Source: Sphingomonas sp. Y57
GTDB taxonomy: Bacteria > Pseudomonadota > Alphaproteobacteria > Sphingomonadales > Sphingomonadaceae
DNA: 45,759 nucleotides
Reading direction: 5' to 3'
NCBI RefSeq assembly: GCF_001015195.1
Contig: NZ_LDES01000050.1
Span: 1 to 45,759 of the forward strand
The notes under the pieces: model-generated
The model's database searches: none
Seen by the model: only the letters and a program-made list of their open reading frames with translations
What the model was told of the DNA's origin: nothing
Position numbers and translations under genes: made by a program
In this document: in pieces, positions 1 through 8,256 of the stretch
Layout of the letters: each line of letters begins with the position of its first letter
How positions within the stretch are numbered: position 1 is the stretch's first letter

Positions 1-273
1 ACGCTCGATCAGCGATACGCCGCCGACCTGCCCCAGCGCATCAGCCACGCTGCGGCTGCTTTCGGCATCGAGCATCTGGCCGTTGAGAACGCCAACCGAG
101 ATCGGCGTGTCGAGCAGCCGCTCTTCACGCCGCTGAGCCGTGACCACGATTTCAACTAGCGACGGCTCCTCGACTCCGGCCACCGCCTGCGCGGCGGCTG
201 GTCCAGCGCTCAGGGCAGCCGCGCAGCAAGCCAGATAAGAAACCCTATGGAGCCTATAATCTAACCGCGACAT
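1..273 (-). CDS. TonB-dependent receptor, N-terminal part (cut by window edge)
   Basis: Only the first 91 codons are in the window; the gene continues past base 1. The translation has a signal peptide ending near 'GPAAAQA', then 'IVVTAQRREERLLDTPISV' and the start of a plug domain ('ADALGQVGGVSLIER'), the standard opening of sphingomonad TonB-dependent outer-membrane receptors, which import scarce or bulky substrates. Two in-frame ATGs exist (279 and 273). The purine-rich AAGGGGG lies one base before the first and seven before the second, so 273 is preferred. It diverges from the AraC-type regulator at 382 across about 100 bp, which may therefore control it. The substrate is unknown. Confidence 0.85.
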   Translation of the reverse strand, partial: MSRLDYRLHRVSYLACCAAALSAGPAAAQAVAGVEEPSLVEIVVTAQRREERLLDTPISVGVLNGQMLDAESSRSVADALGQVGGVSLIER

Positions 274-344
274 GAACATCCCCCTTCTGCCGTTATCCAA
301 TCTTGTTCCTACCGCACCTCGCGGGGTGATTTTTTCCACAATTC

Positions 345-358
345 GACATATTGTTGTC
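345..358. promoter_or_regulatory. Small inverted repeat between divergent genes
   Basis: GACA-N6-TGTC lies in the intergenic region between the receptor (start 273) and the AraC-type gene (start 382), in an AT-rich stretch. It could be an operator for the divergent pair. The arms are only four bases, so chance cannot be excluded. Confidence 0.2.
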
Positions 359-381
359 ATTTCTCGCCAGAAGACCCCGCC

Positions 382-1341
382 ATGAAGAATATTGGGTTCC
401 TGTTAATCGATGGCTTTGCGCTGCTTTCCTATGCGTCGGTTATCGAGCCCTTTCGGGCGGCCAATATCATGGCGGGGGAGCAGCTATACCGCTGGGTTCA
501 CATCTCCCTCGACGGCGAACCGGTCCGCGCTTCCACGGGTGCAATAATTGCGGCGGATAAAAAGGCCGATGCGGCGCTCGATCTGGACATGCTGTTCGTG
601 ATCGTGGGGGGCGACCCTTCGGGGCTCGAGGACAGGCCCCTGTTCGGCTGGCTTCGCCTGCTCGCCCGGGCGGGCACACCTATTGCCGGCGTGGCGGGAG
701 GGCCGTTCCTGCTTGCGAAGGCCGGGCTACTCGACGGATATCGATGCACGATCCACTGGGAGCTTATTCCCAGTCTTCAAGAACAGTTTCCCCGGCTTCT
801 GCTGGAACAGAGCCTCTATGTGGTCGACCGCAAGCGACTCACCTGCGCGGGGGGAAGTGCGGGCCTCGATCTGGCGATTGACGTGATAGAGCGTGACCAC
901 GGCCACGCCTTGGCCGTCAAGGTGAGCGACTGGTTCGTCCGCACCAATCCGCGACGACCGACCGAACAACAGAAAGTGAGCCTGAGCGAGCGCTATCACG
1001 TCACCGACGACCGGATATTAAAGGCCCTGGCACTTATGGAGGCCAATGTGGAGGCACCACTCGACATAGCTAAGTTGGCCGAAGCCACCGCCATATCCCA
1101 GCGGCAGCTCGAACGCCTCTTCGGCGAACAGTTGGGGGCGACGGCCTACGGCATCTACCGCCGAATCCGGCTTAATCAGGCAAATATCCTGATCCGCAAA
1201 ACGAGCACCCCTCTGACATCAATCGCTCTGGCGTGCGGCTTCAATTCAAGCAGTTCCTTTTCGCGTTCGTTCCGAAATGAATTTCGAGAAACGCCTAGAG
1301 CAATCCGCGCCGTATCGCGATCCAGGGCTAAGAGAGATTAG
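382..1341 (+). CDS. GlxA/GbdR-type AraC family transcriptional regulator
   Basis: A 319-residue protein with an N-terminal DJ-1/PfpI-like domain (about 1-190) and a C-terminal AraC double helix-turn-helix (about 208-310; 'IALACGFNSSSSFSRSFR' is the second recognition region). The stretch 'LLDGYRCTIHWE' (116-127), followed by 'RLTCAGGSAGLDLAID', is typical of the GbdR/CdhR branch that senses quaternary amines and related nitrogen compounds. The usual DJ-1 nucleophile position reads 'VAGGPF', so it is a sensor, not an enzyme. No strong ribosome-binding site precedes the ATG. It faces away from the TonB receptor at 273 and probably regulates it or genes left of the window. The ligand is not predictable. 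Confidence 0.85.
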   Translation: MKNIGFLLIDGFALLSYASVIEPFRAANIMAGEQLYRWVHISLDGEPVRASTGAIIAADKKADAALDLDMLFVIVGGDPSGLEDRPLFGWLRLLARAGTPIAGVAGGPFLLAKAGLLDGYRCTIHWELIPSLQEQFPRLLLEQSLYVVDRKRLTCAGGSAGLDLAIDVIERDHGHALAVKVSDWFVRTNPRRPTEQQKVSLSERYHVTDDRILKALALMEANVEAPLDIAKLAEATAISQRQLERLFGEQLGATAYGIYRRIRLNQANILIRKTSTPLTSIALACGFNSSSSFSRSFRNEFRETPRAIRAVSRSRAKRD

Positions 1342-1505
1342 GCTACCGCAAGGTGATGTGCGCGGCAGATCACCCGCGGTCAGTTCAGTAGATAACATAA
1401 ATTTTTCTATCAGGTTCAAATATGTCCCACCGTCCCGACCATCCCGGCAGCAGGACGATCAGAGCGACATACAGATAGCCTCGTGCCGCAGAGAGAGCGC
1501 CGTCC

Positions 1506-1733
1506 CGGTTCTTCCCCAAGCTGAAGTACTTCCACCGCGTGACTGCCCGCTATGACACGCTTGCCCTCAACTGCCTCACCATGGTGCAATTCGTCTCAAT
1601 AAGGCTGTGGTTGCGAGCTTATGAGCCTATGACAGGAATGGTTGAGGTTAAGGCGCAACGGATTGCGGCATTGGTTCAGCCCCCAAGCGGGCTTTTCGTC
1701 CTTTTTCCTTGGAACAGGATGGATTGCTACTGA
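1506..1733 (+). pseudogene. 3' remnant of an IS5-family transposase
   Basis: The frame starting at 1506 reads 'RFFPKLKYFHRVTARYDTLA' followed by 'FVSIRLWLRAYEPMT'. This resembles the extreme C-terminus of IS5-family transposases ('FxRVATRYDKLA...'). Nothing upstream in this frame matches the catalytic part, so only the tail survives, stranded between the AraC gene and the IS3 element. The rest of the 1342-1735 interval shows no other coding signal. Confidence 0.5.
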
Positions 1734-1818
1734 TCTTGACCCTGTCCCGTAAAATGTGTCCGGTTGGAATGAGAGGATTCTGGCAAGATCGAAGCTAACC
1801 GAGCTGGAGATTTTGCTG

Positions 1819-2205
1819 ATGAAGAAGTCGAAGTTCACAGGCGAGCAGATCGCGTTCGCGCTGCGTCAGGCCGAGGTTGGGACGCCGGTTGCCGAGGTAT
1901 GCCGGAAGATGGGCGTATCGGAGGCGACGTACTACCGTTGGAAGCAGCTCTACGGGGGGCTGGGTCCATCGGAACTGCGCAAGATGCGCCAGCTCGAGGA
2001 GGAGAACCAGAAGCTCAAGCGCCTCGTCGCCGATCTGTCACTCGATAAGGCCATGCTCCAGGAGGTTCTGGCAAAAAAGTCTAGCGCCTGGCCGACGGCG
2101 GGAGATCGTCCACTGGGTTCAAGACCGATTCCGGGTGAGCGAGCGGCGTGGCTGCTCGGCACTTCGGTTCGACCGCCGGACGCACCGCTACAAGTCGATC
2201 CGTGA
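1819..2205 (+). CDS. IS3-family transposase OrfA (helix-turn-helix)
   Basis: The protein begins 'MKKSKFTGEQIAFALRQAE' and has the HTH_Tnp_1 fold with a leucine-zipper-like stretch ('LEEENQKLKRLVADLSLDKA'), the DNA-end-binding part of IS3 transposases. GGAG lies nine bases before the ATG at 1819. The family-like portion ends at the A6G tract at 2073-2079; downstream residues to 2205 are out-of-frame translation of the orfB region. In IS3 elements OrfB is normally reached by a -1 slip. Here the -1 frame meets TAG at 2082-2084, while orfB continues in the +1 frame, so this copy may carry an indel. Confidence 0.75.
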   Translation: MKKSKFTGEQIAFALRQAEVGTPVAEVCRKMGVSEATYYRWKQLYGGLGPSELRKMRQLEEENQKLKRLVADLSLDKAMLQEVLAKKSSAWPTAGDRPLGSRPIPGERAAWLLGTSVRPPDAPLQVDP

Positions 2206-2920
2206 CGACCAGGTGCCCTTGCGCAAACGGATCAAAGAGATCGCCGAGACGCGCGTGCGCTATGGCTACCGCCGCATCCATGTCCTGCTTCGGCGCGAGG
2301 GATGGCCGGTGAACGTGAAGCGTGTGCGGCGGCTCTATCGCATGGAAGGGCTTAATTTGCGGGCTAAACGGCCTCGCCGGCATGTCATGGCCGCCCGCCG
2401 GGTCGAGCGTCCGCTGGCATCGCGGCCGAACGAGATCTGGGCAATGGACTTCGTGTCGGACGCCTTGTTCAACGGACGACGGTTCCGGGCCCTGACGGTG
2501 GTCGATGCCTATACGCGTGAGTGCCTGGCGATCCGCGTCGACCAAGGAATCAAGGGCGAACAGGTGGTCGATGTGATGGACCGCCTGCTCTTCGAACGGG
2601 GTATGCCACCCGCAAAGATCAGGGTGGACAACGGGCCCGAGTTCATCTCGCGCGCGCTCGACCACTGGGCCTACATCAACAGGGTGACGCTGGACTTCAG
2701 CAGGCCCGGCAAGCCGACCGACAATGCCTTCGTGGAATCCTTCAACGGTCGGCTCCGCGACGAGTGCCTCAACACCCATTGGTTCTTGTCATTGGACGAT
2801 GCCAGGGCCAAGATCGAGGCGTGGCGGACGGACTTCAACGAGAGCCGACCTCACACATCCCTGGGGTTCATGACGCCGGCCGAATTTGCTTCATCGGCCG
2901 GGGTTAACCCCGGCCGATGA
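1877..2920 (+). CDS. IS3-family transposase OrfB (DDE integrase core)
   Basis: The frame is open from 1877, but family-like sequence begins at about 2081 ('LAPGRRREIVHWVQ'). It contains an HTH_21 segment ('VRYGYRRIHVLLRREGWPVN') and an rve integrase core with the catalytic triad: D in 'WAMDFVSD', D in 'VDNGPEF' and E in 'NAFVESFNGRLRDE'. It ends 'FNESRPHTSLGFMTPAEFA', the usual C-terminus. All three acidic residues are present, so the catalytic domain looks intact. Production of OrfAB would need a +1 shift from orfA, which is unusual. Confidence 0.8.
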   Translation: MGRRLPRYAGRWAYRRRRTTVGSSSTGGWVHRNCARCASSRRRTRSSSASSPICHSIRPCSRRFWQKSLAPGRRREIVHWVQDRFRVSERRGCSALRFDRRTHRYKSIRDDQVPLRKRIKEIAETRVRYGYRRIHVLLRREGWPVNVKRVRRLYRMEGLNLRAKRPRRHVMAARRVERPLASRPNEIWAMDFVSDALFNGRRFRALTVVDAYTRECLAIRVDQGIKGEQVVDVMDRLLFERGMPPAKIRVDNGPEFISRALDHWAYINRVTLDFSRPGKPTDNAFVESFNGRLRDECLNTHWFLSLDDARAKIEAWRTDFNESRPHTSLGFMTPAEFASSAGVNPGR

Positions 2921-2978
2921 AGGGCCAGATCTCTCATTCTGGCCGGATACAAAGCCGGGACAGGGTCAATCGTGGTCC

Positions 2979-2993
2979 AGACTATCATAGTCT
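2979..2993. repeat. 15-bp palindrome beside the IS3 right end
   Basis: AGACTAT-C-ATAGTCT is a perfect inverted repeat about 10 bp outside the right end of the IS3 element. The rest of 2970-3196 shows no gene. A hairpin insertion target or a leftover operator of the degraded antitoxin region are possible; nothing decides. Confidence 0.3.
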
Positions 2994-3196
2994 CTGGGCC
3001 ACTCAGCGGGGGGCAGATCACTACCGGCCCATTTCCGACCGCGAGAATCGACACGCCAAACGCAGAGTCCGGATCACTCTCGAAACTACAAGATGCAACG
3101 ACGATCTCATCTAGCCCCCCTTCCGCGATGCAATCGAGATCCACAACCTGAGCAAGCGAGCCGTTCATCAGCGTTCAGCCGTCGTCGAACATTTCG

Positions 3197-3382
3197 CCCA
3201 TCGAGAAATTTCTCAAGCGGCTCGCTCCAATATAATGAGAGCGCCATAGCCATGTCGAGATCGGGAGAACGACGACCGTTCACGATCATCTCCCAACGCC
3301 AGGCGGGAATCTTGGATAACTGCGCAAACTCGCCGACGGTTGGTAGTTCGGTGGCGGGAATAAAGGACAGGAGCGTTCTCAA
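3197..3382 (-). pseudogene. Remnant of a HigA-like (XRE) antitoxin
   Basis: The minus-strand frame reads 'LPTVGEFAQLSKIPAWRWEM' then 'IVNGRRSPDLDMAMALSLYW' and 'SEPLEKFLDG'. This follows the HigA/VapI antitoxin pattern (helix-turn-helix, 'EIVNGRRAITADTALRLARYF', 'PEFWLNLQ'), with the usual start of the domain compressed. Downstream residues to 3107 do not resemble the family, and no HigB toxin is visible on either side. It appears to be a decayed toxin-antitoxin locus next to the IS3 element. Confidence 0.45.
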
Positions 3383-3457
3383 GGGGCATTTTCCGTCAAT
3401 TGATCTACACTACCCGTCGTCGGCCCGGCCGAGATAAATCAATGAGATCGGGTCGCG

Positions 3458-4408
3458 TCAAAGAAGTGACTCGCACCTCCCCAGCGCGTCCGCAAAGGCT
3501 TCGCCTATTCCCGGTTCCTCAATTGAATGCCCCGCTGCTTCGACAATGGTGAACCTAGAAGACGGCCATACCAAATGCAGCGCCAGCGCTGTCTGAGCGG
3601 GACAAATCATGTCATAGCGCCCATGGACGATCTCGCCCGGCAGGTCTGCGAGCTTCCACATCCCGCCCATGAGATAATCATCGGTCGGAAAGAAGGCACG
3701 GTTGACGAAATAGTGACATTCGATTTTGGCCATCGTCGTTGCAAAGTCGAGGGCGGAAAAGCGCCTCACCGCGGTTGTGGATGGCGTGAGGTGGCTCAAT
3801 GCCGCCTCCCACTGAGCCCAGCGCTGTGCAAGCATCGGTAGATCGCCCGTATTCATGCCGTTGAGCCGCCTCTGATAAGCTTGCAAGATGTCGTCACGTT
3901 CTGCCGGGGGTACCCCCTCGACAAAGCTGTTCCACGCTTCGGGAAAGATGGAGCGGGCCCCGGGAGTGTCCTGGTAGATCCAATCGAGCTCTCTTTCGCT
4001 GGCAAGAAATATGCCGCGCAGGATGAGGCCGGCGACATGTGCGCGATGGGTCTGCGCATAGGTGAGCGCAAGCGTTGATCCCCACGAGCCACCGCTCACT
4101 AGCCATTTTTCCACTCCCAGGTGGCGTCGCAACGTTTCGATGTCCTCGACGAGGTGCCAAGTCGTATTGTCACGCGTCTCGCCGCGGGGCGTGCTCCTTC
4201 CGCATCCTCTCTGATCGAACATGACCAGCCGGAACCGCGCGGGATCGATCAACCTGCGAATGCCGCCGTTCAGGCCTGTTCCAGGGCCCCCATGGAGGTG
4301 CAGCAGCGGCATGCCCTTCGGGTTGCCGCTCACCTCGAAATGAAGATGGTGAAGGTCCGAGACGCGCAGCTTTCCCGCGCGCACCGATATATGCGGGCCG
4401 GTCGTCAT
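3458..4408 (-). CDS. Proline iminopeptidase (S33 alpha/beta hydrolase)
   Basis: A 316-residue alpha/beta hydrolase of the S33 family, which removes N-terminal proline (or similar residues) from peptides. The oxyanion motif HGGPG is at 39-43 and the nucleophile elbow 'GGSWGS' puts Ser at 108. The likely triad partners are Asp266 ('GRYDMICP') and His294 ('AAGHSIEEPG'). The length is normal, and no signal peptide is seen, so it should act in the cytoplasm. Start 4408 is 11 bp after the stop of the M24 aminopeptidase. It is the last gene of the leftward 2-oxo acid dehydrogenase operon. Two proline-directed peptidases in one operon suggest that the imported compound carries a proline-like or N-alkylated amide bond. 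Confidence 0.88.
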   Translation of the reverse strand: MTTGPHISVRAGKLRVSDLHHLHFEVSGNPKGMPLLHLHGGPGTGLNGGIRRLIDPARFRLVMFDQRGCGRSTPRGETRDNTTWHLVEDIETLRRHLGVEKWLVSGGSWGSTLALTYAQTHRAHVAGLILRGIFLASERELDWIYQDTPGARSIFPEAWNSFVEGVPPAERDDILQAYQRRLNGMNTGDLPMLAQRWAQWEAALSHLTPSTTAVRRFSALDFATTMAKIECHYFVNRAFFPTDDYLMGGMWKLADLPGEIVHGRYDMICPAQTALALHLVWPSSRFTIVEAAGHSIEEPGIGEAFADALGRCESLL

Positions 4409-4419
4409 CGGGTCGGCGC

Positions 4420-6246
4420 TCAGGCGGCCCTGTCCGGCGTCAGGAACGGGCGGACGAAGGCTTCGAGCCATCGGTCGGTATCCTCGTCGAGCAGCGGCGA
4501 GACATCGTTGATCAGTTGGGCGTGATAGTCGCGAAGCCATTGCATTTCCCCAGCCTCCAGCAGCGCGAAGTCGATCAGCCGGGGATCGAAGGGCAATCGC
4601 GAAATTGTTTCGAACTTGAGAAAGCCCGCGAACTCCGTGTCCACCGCGATCATGTGCGTTTCGAGCCGCATGCCGAAGTCGCTCGAATAATAGCCGGGCT
4701 CGTTGGTGAGGATCATGCCCCGCTCGATTCCCGCCATGCCCCTCGGCATGGTTTGGAAGCCGATGCGCGGCCCCTCGTGAATGTTGAGATAGCTGCCCAC
4801 GCCGTGCCCAGTCGAATGATCGAAATCGAGGCCATCGCGCCACAACGGCAAGCGGGCGATCGTATCGAGACGATAGGCGGCGATGCCCGCCGGGAAATGC
4901 GTGGTGGCCAGCGCGATTAGCCCCTGGACGATGCGGGTGTGGGCCCGGACATGCCGCGGCTCCGGCGGTGCCAGCGCCATGGTGATGGTGTTGTCGGTCG
5001 TGCCGCCCAGATATTGCCCGCCCGAATCGAGGAAGAAGATCGGATGATCGTTCAGCCGCCTCCCGCCCTCGGCGGGGGGAACATAGTGCGGAAAGGCGCC
5101 ATTGGGGCCCGAGGCCGACATCATCGGCATCGAAGGCCCTCTATAGGCCGGGTTCGCCGACCGCATCGCATGGAGCGCTCGCGCCGCCGCTGCCTCGGTC
5201 AGGTCGTCCGGCCGCGCCGCGGAATCGAGCCAGGCCATGAAACGGCACAGCGCGACCGCATCCAGAAGATGCGCCTCTCGCGCGGATCGCTGTTCGGCTG
5301 GCTGCTTGCGCCACCGAAAACGGGCGACGATATCAGTGAACACGGGCATTCGCCGCTCGGCGATGATGTCGGCGAGCAGGGCGGGCGTCCGCTCGGCATT
5401 GATGCCGACCGGCCCGCGCGACGCCGCCTCAGAGAGCTCCGCCGCGAGGGCGGACGAGCCCATTATCCGGAATGCGGGGCGCGTCGCCAGCGCGGGCTCG
5501 TGAGCATCGACGAACCATTTCACCGTCCCGTCTGCATAGAGCAGCGCGCGGCTGGGTGATGCGGGGACGAAGCTCGCCTCGTCCGGCTCCGTGCCTGTTC
5601 CGGCATCGGGCGCGCGGACGTTGAGGAGCCACGACACGTCCTCGGCATCGGCCACCAGCATGGCCGAAAGGCGCATCTCGCGCATCTCCTCGGCGATCTC
5701 CGAGCATTTGGCCTGCCACGTCTTGCCCGCCATATCCTCCGGATAGGCAAGGGAGACGGGCGCAGGCTTCTCCCCCGGCTCGGCGACGAGTGCGATGAGC
5801 GCGGGATCGTCGATCGCGACCAGTTCGGCCCCGGCTTCCCCGGCGACCTTCTTCCAGCCGTCTCGTGCGGCCATCGACAGAGTCCAGGCGTCAAAGCCGA
5901 TCCTCGCGCCGGCCGGCAGGCGGGACAGCAGGCTCAGCCGCGCAGCGGGATTGTCGAGACATGTGTCGAGGTCGGTGCCGACAAGCTCCGATAGGGCCTG
6001 AAGCTGATAGCGGCCATCGACGAACAGCGCGCCGCCACGCGACAGGATCAGTGCGCTGCCCACCGAGCCGCTGAAGCCGGTGAGATGGCGAAGCCGCCTT
6101 TGGCCGGGCGGCGTCCATTCGCTGATGAACGCATCGGTCGATGGGATCAGGAACCCCGCTAGGCCCAGTTCGGACAGCCAATGCCGTAGATTGGACAAAG
6201 CCCGGATGCGCGCCGCGACGGGCGGCTCCTGCGTTGACGGCTTCAT
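4420..6246 (-). CDS. Xaa-Pro aminopeptidase (M24B, three-domain type)
   Basis: A 608-residue aminopeptidase P-like enzyme with two creatinase-like N-terminal domains and a C-terminal pita-bread metallopeptidase domain. All five metal ligands are visible: Asp407 ('FFLDSGG'), Asp418 ('TTDNTI'), His481 ('STGHGVG'), Glu516 ('TNEPGYY') and Glu529 ('RLETHM'). It cleaves the bond before a proline-like residue. The frame is open further upstream, but ATG 6246 overlaps the E2 stop by ATGA, the same coupling seen for the preceding pair. Predicted cytoplasmic. It may hydrolyse a substrate-specific amide rather than ordinary peptides, given its place in a catabolic operon. Confidence 0.88.
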   Translation of the reverse strand: MKPSTQEPPVAARIRALSNLRHWLSELGLAGFLIPSTDAFISEWTPPGQRRLRHLTGFSGSVGSALILSRGGALFVDGRYQLQALSELVGTDLDTCLDNPAARLSLLSRLPAGARIGFDAWTLSMAARDGWKKVAGEAGAELVAIDDPALIALVAEPGEKPAPVSLAYPEDMAGKTWQAKCSEIAEEMREMRLSAMLVADAEDVSWLLNVRAPDAGTGTEPDEASFVPASPSRALLYADGTVKWFVDAHEPALATRPAFRIMGSSALAAELSEAASRGPVGINAERTPALLADIIAERRMPVFTDIVARFRWRKQPAEQRSAREAHLLDAVALCRFMAWLDSAARPDDLTEAAAARALHAMRSANPAYRGPSMPMMSASGPNGAFPHYVPPAEGGRRLNDHPIFFLDSGGQYLGGTTDNTITMALAPPEPRHVRAHTRIVQGLIALATTHFPAGIAAYRLDTIARLPLWRDGLDFDHSTGHGVGSYLNIHEGPRIGFQTMPRGMAGIERGMILTNEPGYYSSDFGMRLETHMIAVDTEFAGFLKFETISRLPFDPRLIDFALLEAGEMQWLRDYHAQLINDVSPLLDEDTDRWLEAFVRPFLTPDRAA

Positions 6247-6944
6247 GGGCGGTGCTCCACGGGTGCCAGCAGCGACTCGGGGTCTTCGAGATATCGGCGA
6301 AGCGCCGTCAGGAACGCGCCCGCATCGGCGCCGTCGATGGCGCGGTGATCGGCGGACAAAGTGACCTTCGCCACATCGGCGACCGCAGGGGCGCCGTCGC
6401 GCGCCACCAGCCCCTGCATCACCCGTCCGACGGCGAGGATCGCGCATTGGGGTGGGTTGATAATCGCATCGAACTCGTCGACGCCATGCATGCCGAGATT
6501 GGAGATGCTGAAGGTGCCGCCGATGACGTCGCTCATCTTGAGCGCATTGCCGGCGGCGCGCGTCGCCAGGGCCCTGACTTCCTCGGCGATCTGCCAGATA
6601 TCCTTGGCGTCGGCGGATCTCAGGACCGGCGTCGCCAGGCCCCCATCGACCGCGACGACGATCGAGATATCGGCGCTTCCCTGCCGCAATATCGCGCCTT
6701 CGCCCCATTGAACATTGACGGCCGGCGTGTCGACGAGCGCGAGCGCGCACGCCCGCACAACGAAATCGTTCAGCGACAGCCGGGTACAGAGCGCGCCGCC
6801 ATTGGCTCGAGTCCTCGCCGCGAGCAGCGCGCCCATATCGATCGTCGCGGCGACGCGGAAATGGGGGATGGCCCGCACCGCCTCGGTCATCCTCGCCGCG
6901 ATCGCGCGCCGCATCGGCGTCAGGGGCACCGCCGTGGCGCTCAT
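6243..6944 (-). CDS. Stand-alone E2 acyltransferase core of a 2-oxo acid dehydrogenase complex
   Basis: The 233 residues cover only the catalytic acyltransferase domain. The active-site stretch 'SADHRAIDGADAGAF' supplies His200 and Asp204, and 'FSISNLGMHGVDEFDAIINP' is typical. Ordinary E2 proteins start with one or more lipoyl domains and a peripheral-subunit-binding domain; both are missing. The lipoyl domain is supplied by the preceding separate gene, which overlaps this one by 4 bp (ATGA). It should transfer an acyl group from the lipoyl carrier to CoA. No E3 (dihydrolipoyl dehydrogenase) gene is nearby, so the housekeeping E3 presumably serves. Confidence 0.87.
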   Translation of the reverse strand: MSATAVPLTPMRRAIAARMTEAVRAIPHFRVAATIDMGALLAARTRANGGALCTRLSLNDFVVRACALALVDTPAVNVQWGEGAILRQGSADISIVVAVDGGLATPVLRSADAKDIWQIAEEVRALATRAAGNALKMSDVIGGTFSISNLGMHGVDEFDAIINPPQCAILAVGRVMQGLVARDGAPAVADVAKVTLSADHRAIDGADAGAFLTALRRYLEDPESLLAPVEHRP

Positions 6945-7186
6945 GGAAGGCTGTCCTCAATCACGGCAAGGTCGCTGTTCACGGGCACGGTTTCGCCGGC
7001 CTGCACGAGGATGAGCGAGAGGACTCCGCTCGCCGGGGCCTCGACCTCCTGGTTCGCCTTGGCGGTCTCGATTTCGACGATGATTTCCCCCTGCTCGACG
7101 CGGTCGCCGACCGCTTTCAGCCAGGTGATCACGGTGCCCTCGTCTATGCCCATCCCCGATTTGGGAAAATTCACGATGACTGGCAT
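6941..7186 (-). CDS. Free-standing lipoyl carrier protein
   Basis: An 81-residue single biotinyl/lipoyl domain. The modified lysine is Lys43 in 'EIETAKANQEVEAP'; the flanking residues fit lipoylation rather than biotinylation (no AMKM). The start at 7186 follows an AAGGAC ribosome site by about seven bases. It lies between E1 beta and the E2 core and overlaps the E2 core start by 4 bp, so it acts as the swinging arm for this complex. As a separate small protein it resembles glycine-cleavage H protein in logic, although the sequence is of E2-lipoyl type. Confidence 0.88.
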   Translation of the reverse strand: MPVIVNFPKSGMGIDEGTVITWLKAVGDRVEQGEIIVEIETAKANQEVEAPASGVLSLILVQAGETVPVNSDLAVIEDSLP

Positions 7187-7221
7187 GAGGTGTCCTTTCG
7201 AATGACGAGATCGGATCGATT

Positions 7222-8256
7222 TCACGTTCGCGGCGCGGCGTCAGCCGGGTGCCGGCACAGCGCCTGGGCCGCTGCCGCGATCGTGGCGGCCGTGGGATAA
7301 AGCGCGCTTTCGAGCGCCGGACTGAAGGGGATGTGGACATCCGGCACGCCGAGCCGGCGGATCGGCGCCCGCATCTGGCCGAACAGATCTTCGGCGACGG
7401 TCGCCGCGATCTCCGAACTGACGTTGACGCAGCGGTGCGCGAGTTCGGCCAGCAGGAGACGGCCGGTTCGCCGGACAGAACGCACGATCGTGTCGAGATC
7501 GAGCGGCTTGAGGGTTCGGGGGTCTATGACCTCCGCGGAGATCCCTATGTCGGCCAGCCGTTCCGCGGCATCGAGCGCCTGCCGTACCGCGCCCGAGATC
7601 GCGACGATCGTGATGTCGTCGCCCTCGCGCTTGATATCGGCCTTGCCGATCGGGACGAGCCAATCGGGATCGCTGGGCACGTCGCCCTTCATCGGCCAGA
7701 GCTTCGCATCCTCGAAGATCAGCACGGGATCGTCGTCGCGGATCGCCGACTTCAGGAGACCCTTCATGTCCGCCGGCGTGGACGGACACAGGATTTTCAG
7801 CCCGGGCACGTTCATGAACATCGGATAGGGCCGGTCGGAATGCTGGGCCGCGATCGAGCGCCCGTAATACATGCTGCACCGGAAGACGATCGGGACCGTT
7901 GCCTGCCCGCCCGTCATGTAGCGCAGCTTCGCCGCCTGATTGATGATCGGATCGGCGGCAAGATACATGAAGCTGGAAATGCTCAGGGCGATGATCGGGC
8001 GCAGGCCGGTCATGGCGGCCCCCACGCCGACCCCGGTGAATGCGGTTTCGGAGATAGGCGTGCTCCAGATGCGCATCCCGTCGAAATTCTCGACGATCTT
8101 GCCGTCGCCATAGACCGCCAGATCCTCGCCCATCATGATGACCCTGGGATCGCGGGTGAGTTCCTCCATCTGGGCTTCGACGATCGCGTCCATATAGGAG
8201 AGCCTCGTCGTGGCCCCGGCGGATGCGGTCGTTATCCGGTCGGCGTCATTCTGCAT
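7222..8256 (-). CDS. 2-oxo acid dehydrogenase E1 component, beta subunit
   Basis: A 344-residue transketolase-like beta subunit (pyruvate/acetoin/branched-chain E1 family), with Transket_pyr and Transketolase_C domains. Recognisable segments are 'VIMMGEDLAVYGDGKI', 'PISETAFTGVGVGAAMTGLR' and 'VIDPRTLKPLDLDTI'. It pairs with E1 alpha to bind thiamine diphosphate at the heterodimer interface. The ATG at 8256 overlaps the E1 alpha end by 11 bp, which suggests coupled translation. The best-known relatives are acetoin dehydrogenase beta and PDH beta; the real 2-oxo acid or acyloin substrate is not readable from sequence. Confidence 0.88.
   Translation of the reverse strand: MQNDADRITTASAGATTRLSYMDAIVEAQMEELTRDPRVIMMGEDLAVYGDGKIVENFDGMRIWSTPISETAFTGVGVGAAMTGLRPIIALSISSFMYLAADPIINQAAKLRYMTGGQATVPIVFRCSMYYGRSIAAQHSDRPYPMFMNVPGLKILCPSTPADMKGLLKSAIRDDDPVLIFEDAKLWPMKGDVPSDPDWLVPIGKADIKREGDDITIVAISGAVRQALDAAERLADIGISAEVIDPRTLKPLDLDTIVRSVRRTGRLLLAELAHRCVNVSSEIAATVAEDLFGQMRAPIRRLGVPDVHIPFSPALESALYPTAATIAAAAQALCRHPADAAPRT

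Larger units (their letters stand above)
1737..2968 (+). mobile_element. IS3-family insertion sequence (IS407-like group)
   Basis: The ends are inverted repeats: TGACCCTGTCCCG at 1737-1749 is matched by its complement ending at 2968. The similarity continues inward with gaps ('TGTCCGG'/'TATCCGG' and 'GAATGAGAG' near both ends). Flanks ATCT (1733-1736) and ATCG (2969-2972) match at three of four bases, an imperfect 4-bp duplication. The element carries overlapping orfA and orfB encoding an OrfAB transposase, and is about 1.23 kb, normal for the group. Confidence 0.85.

Noticed and set aside
6247-6960. The Xaa-Pro aminopeptidase frame stays open for another 238 codons upstream, as if the protein had a long N-terminal extension.
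   Set aside because: The extension is an Arg-rich, low-complexity translation of the E2 core gene in another frame. The ATG at 6246 overlaps the E2 stop by ATGA and gives the normal family length.
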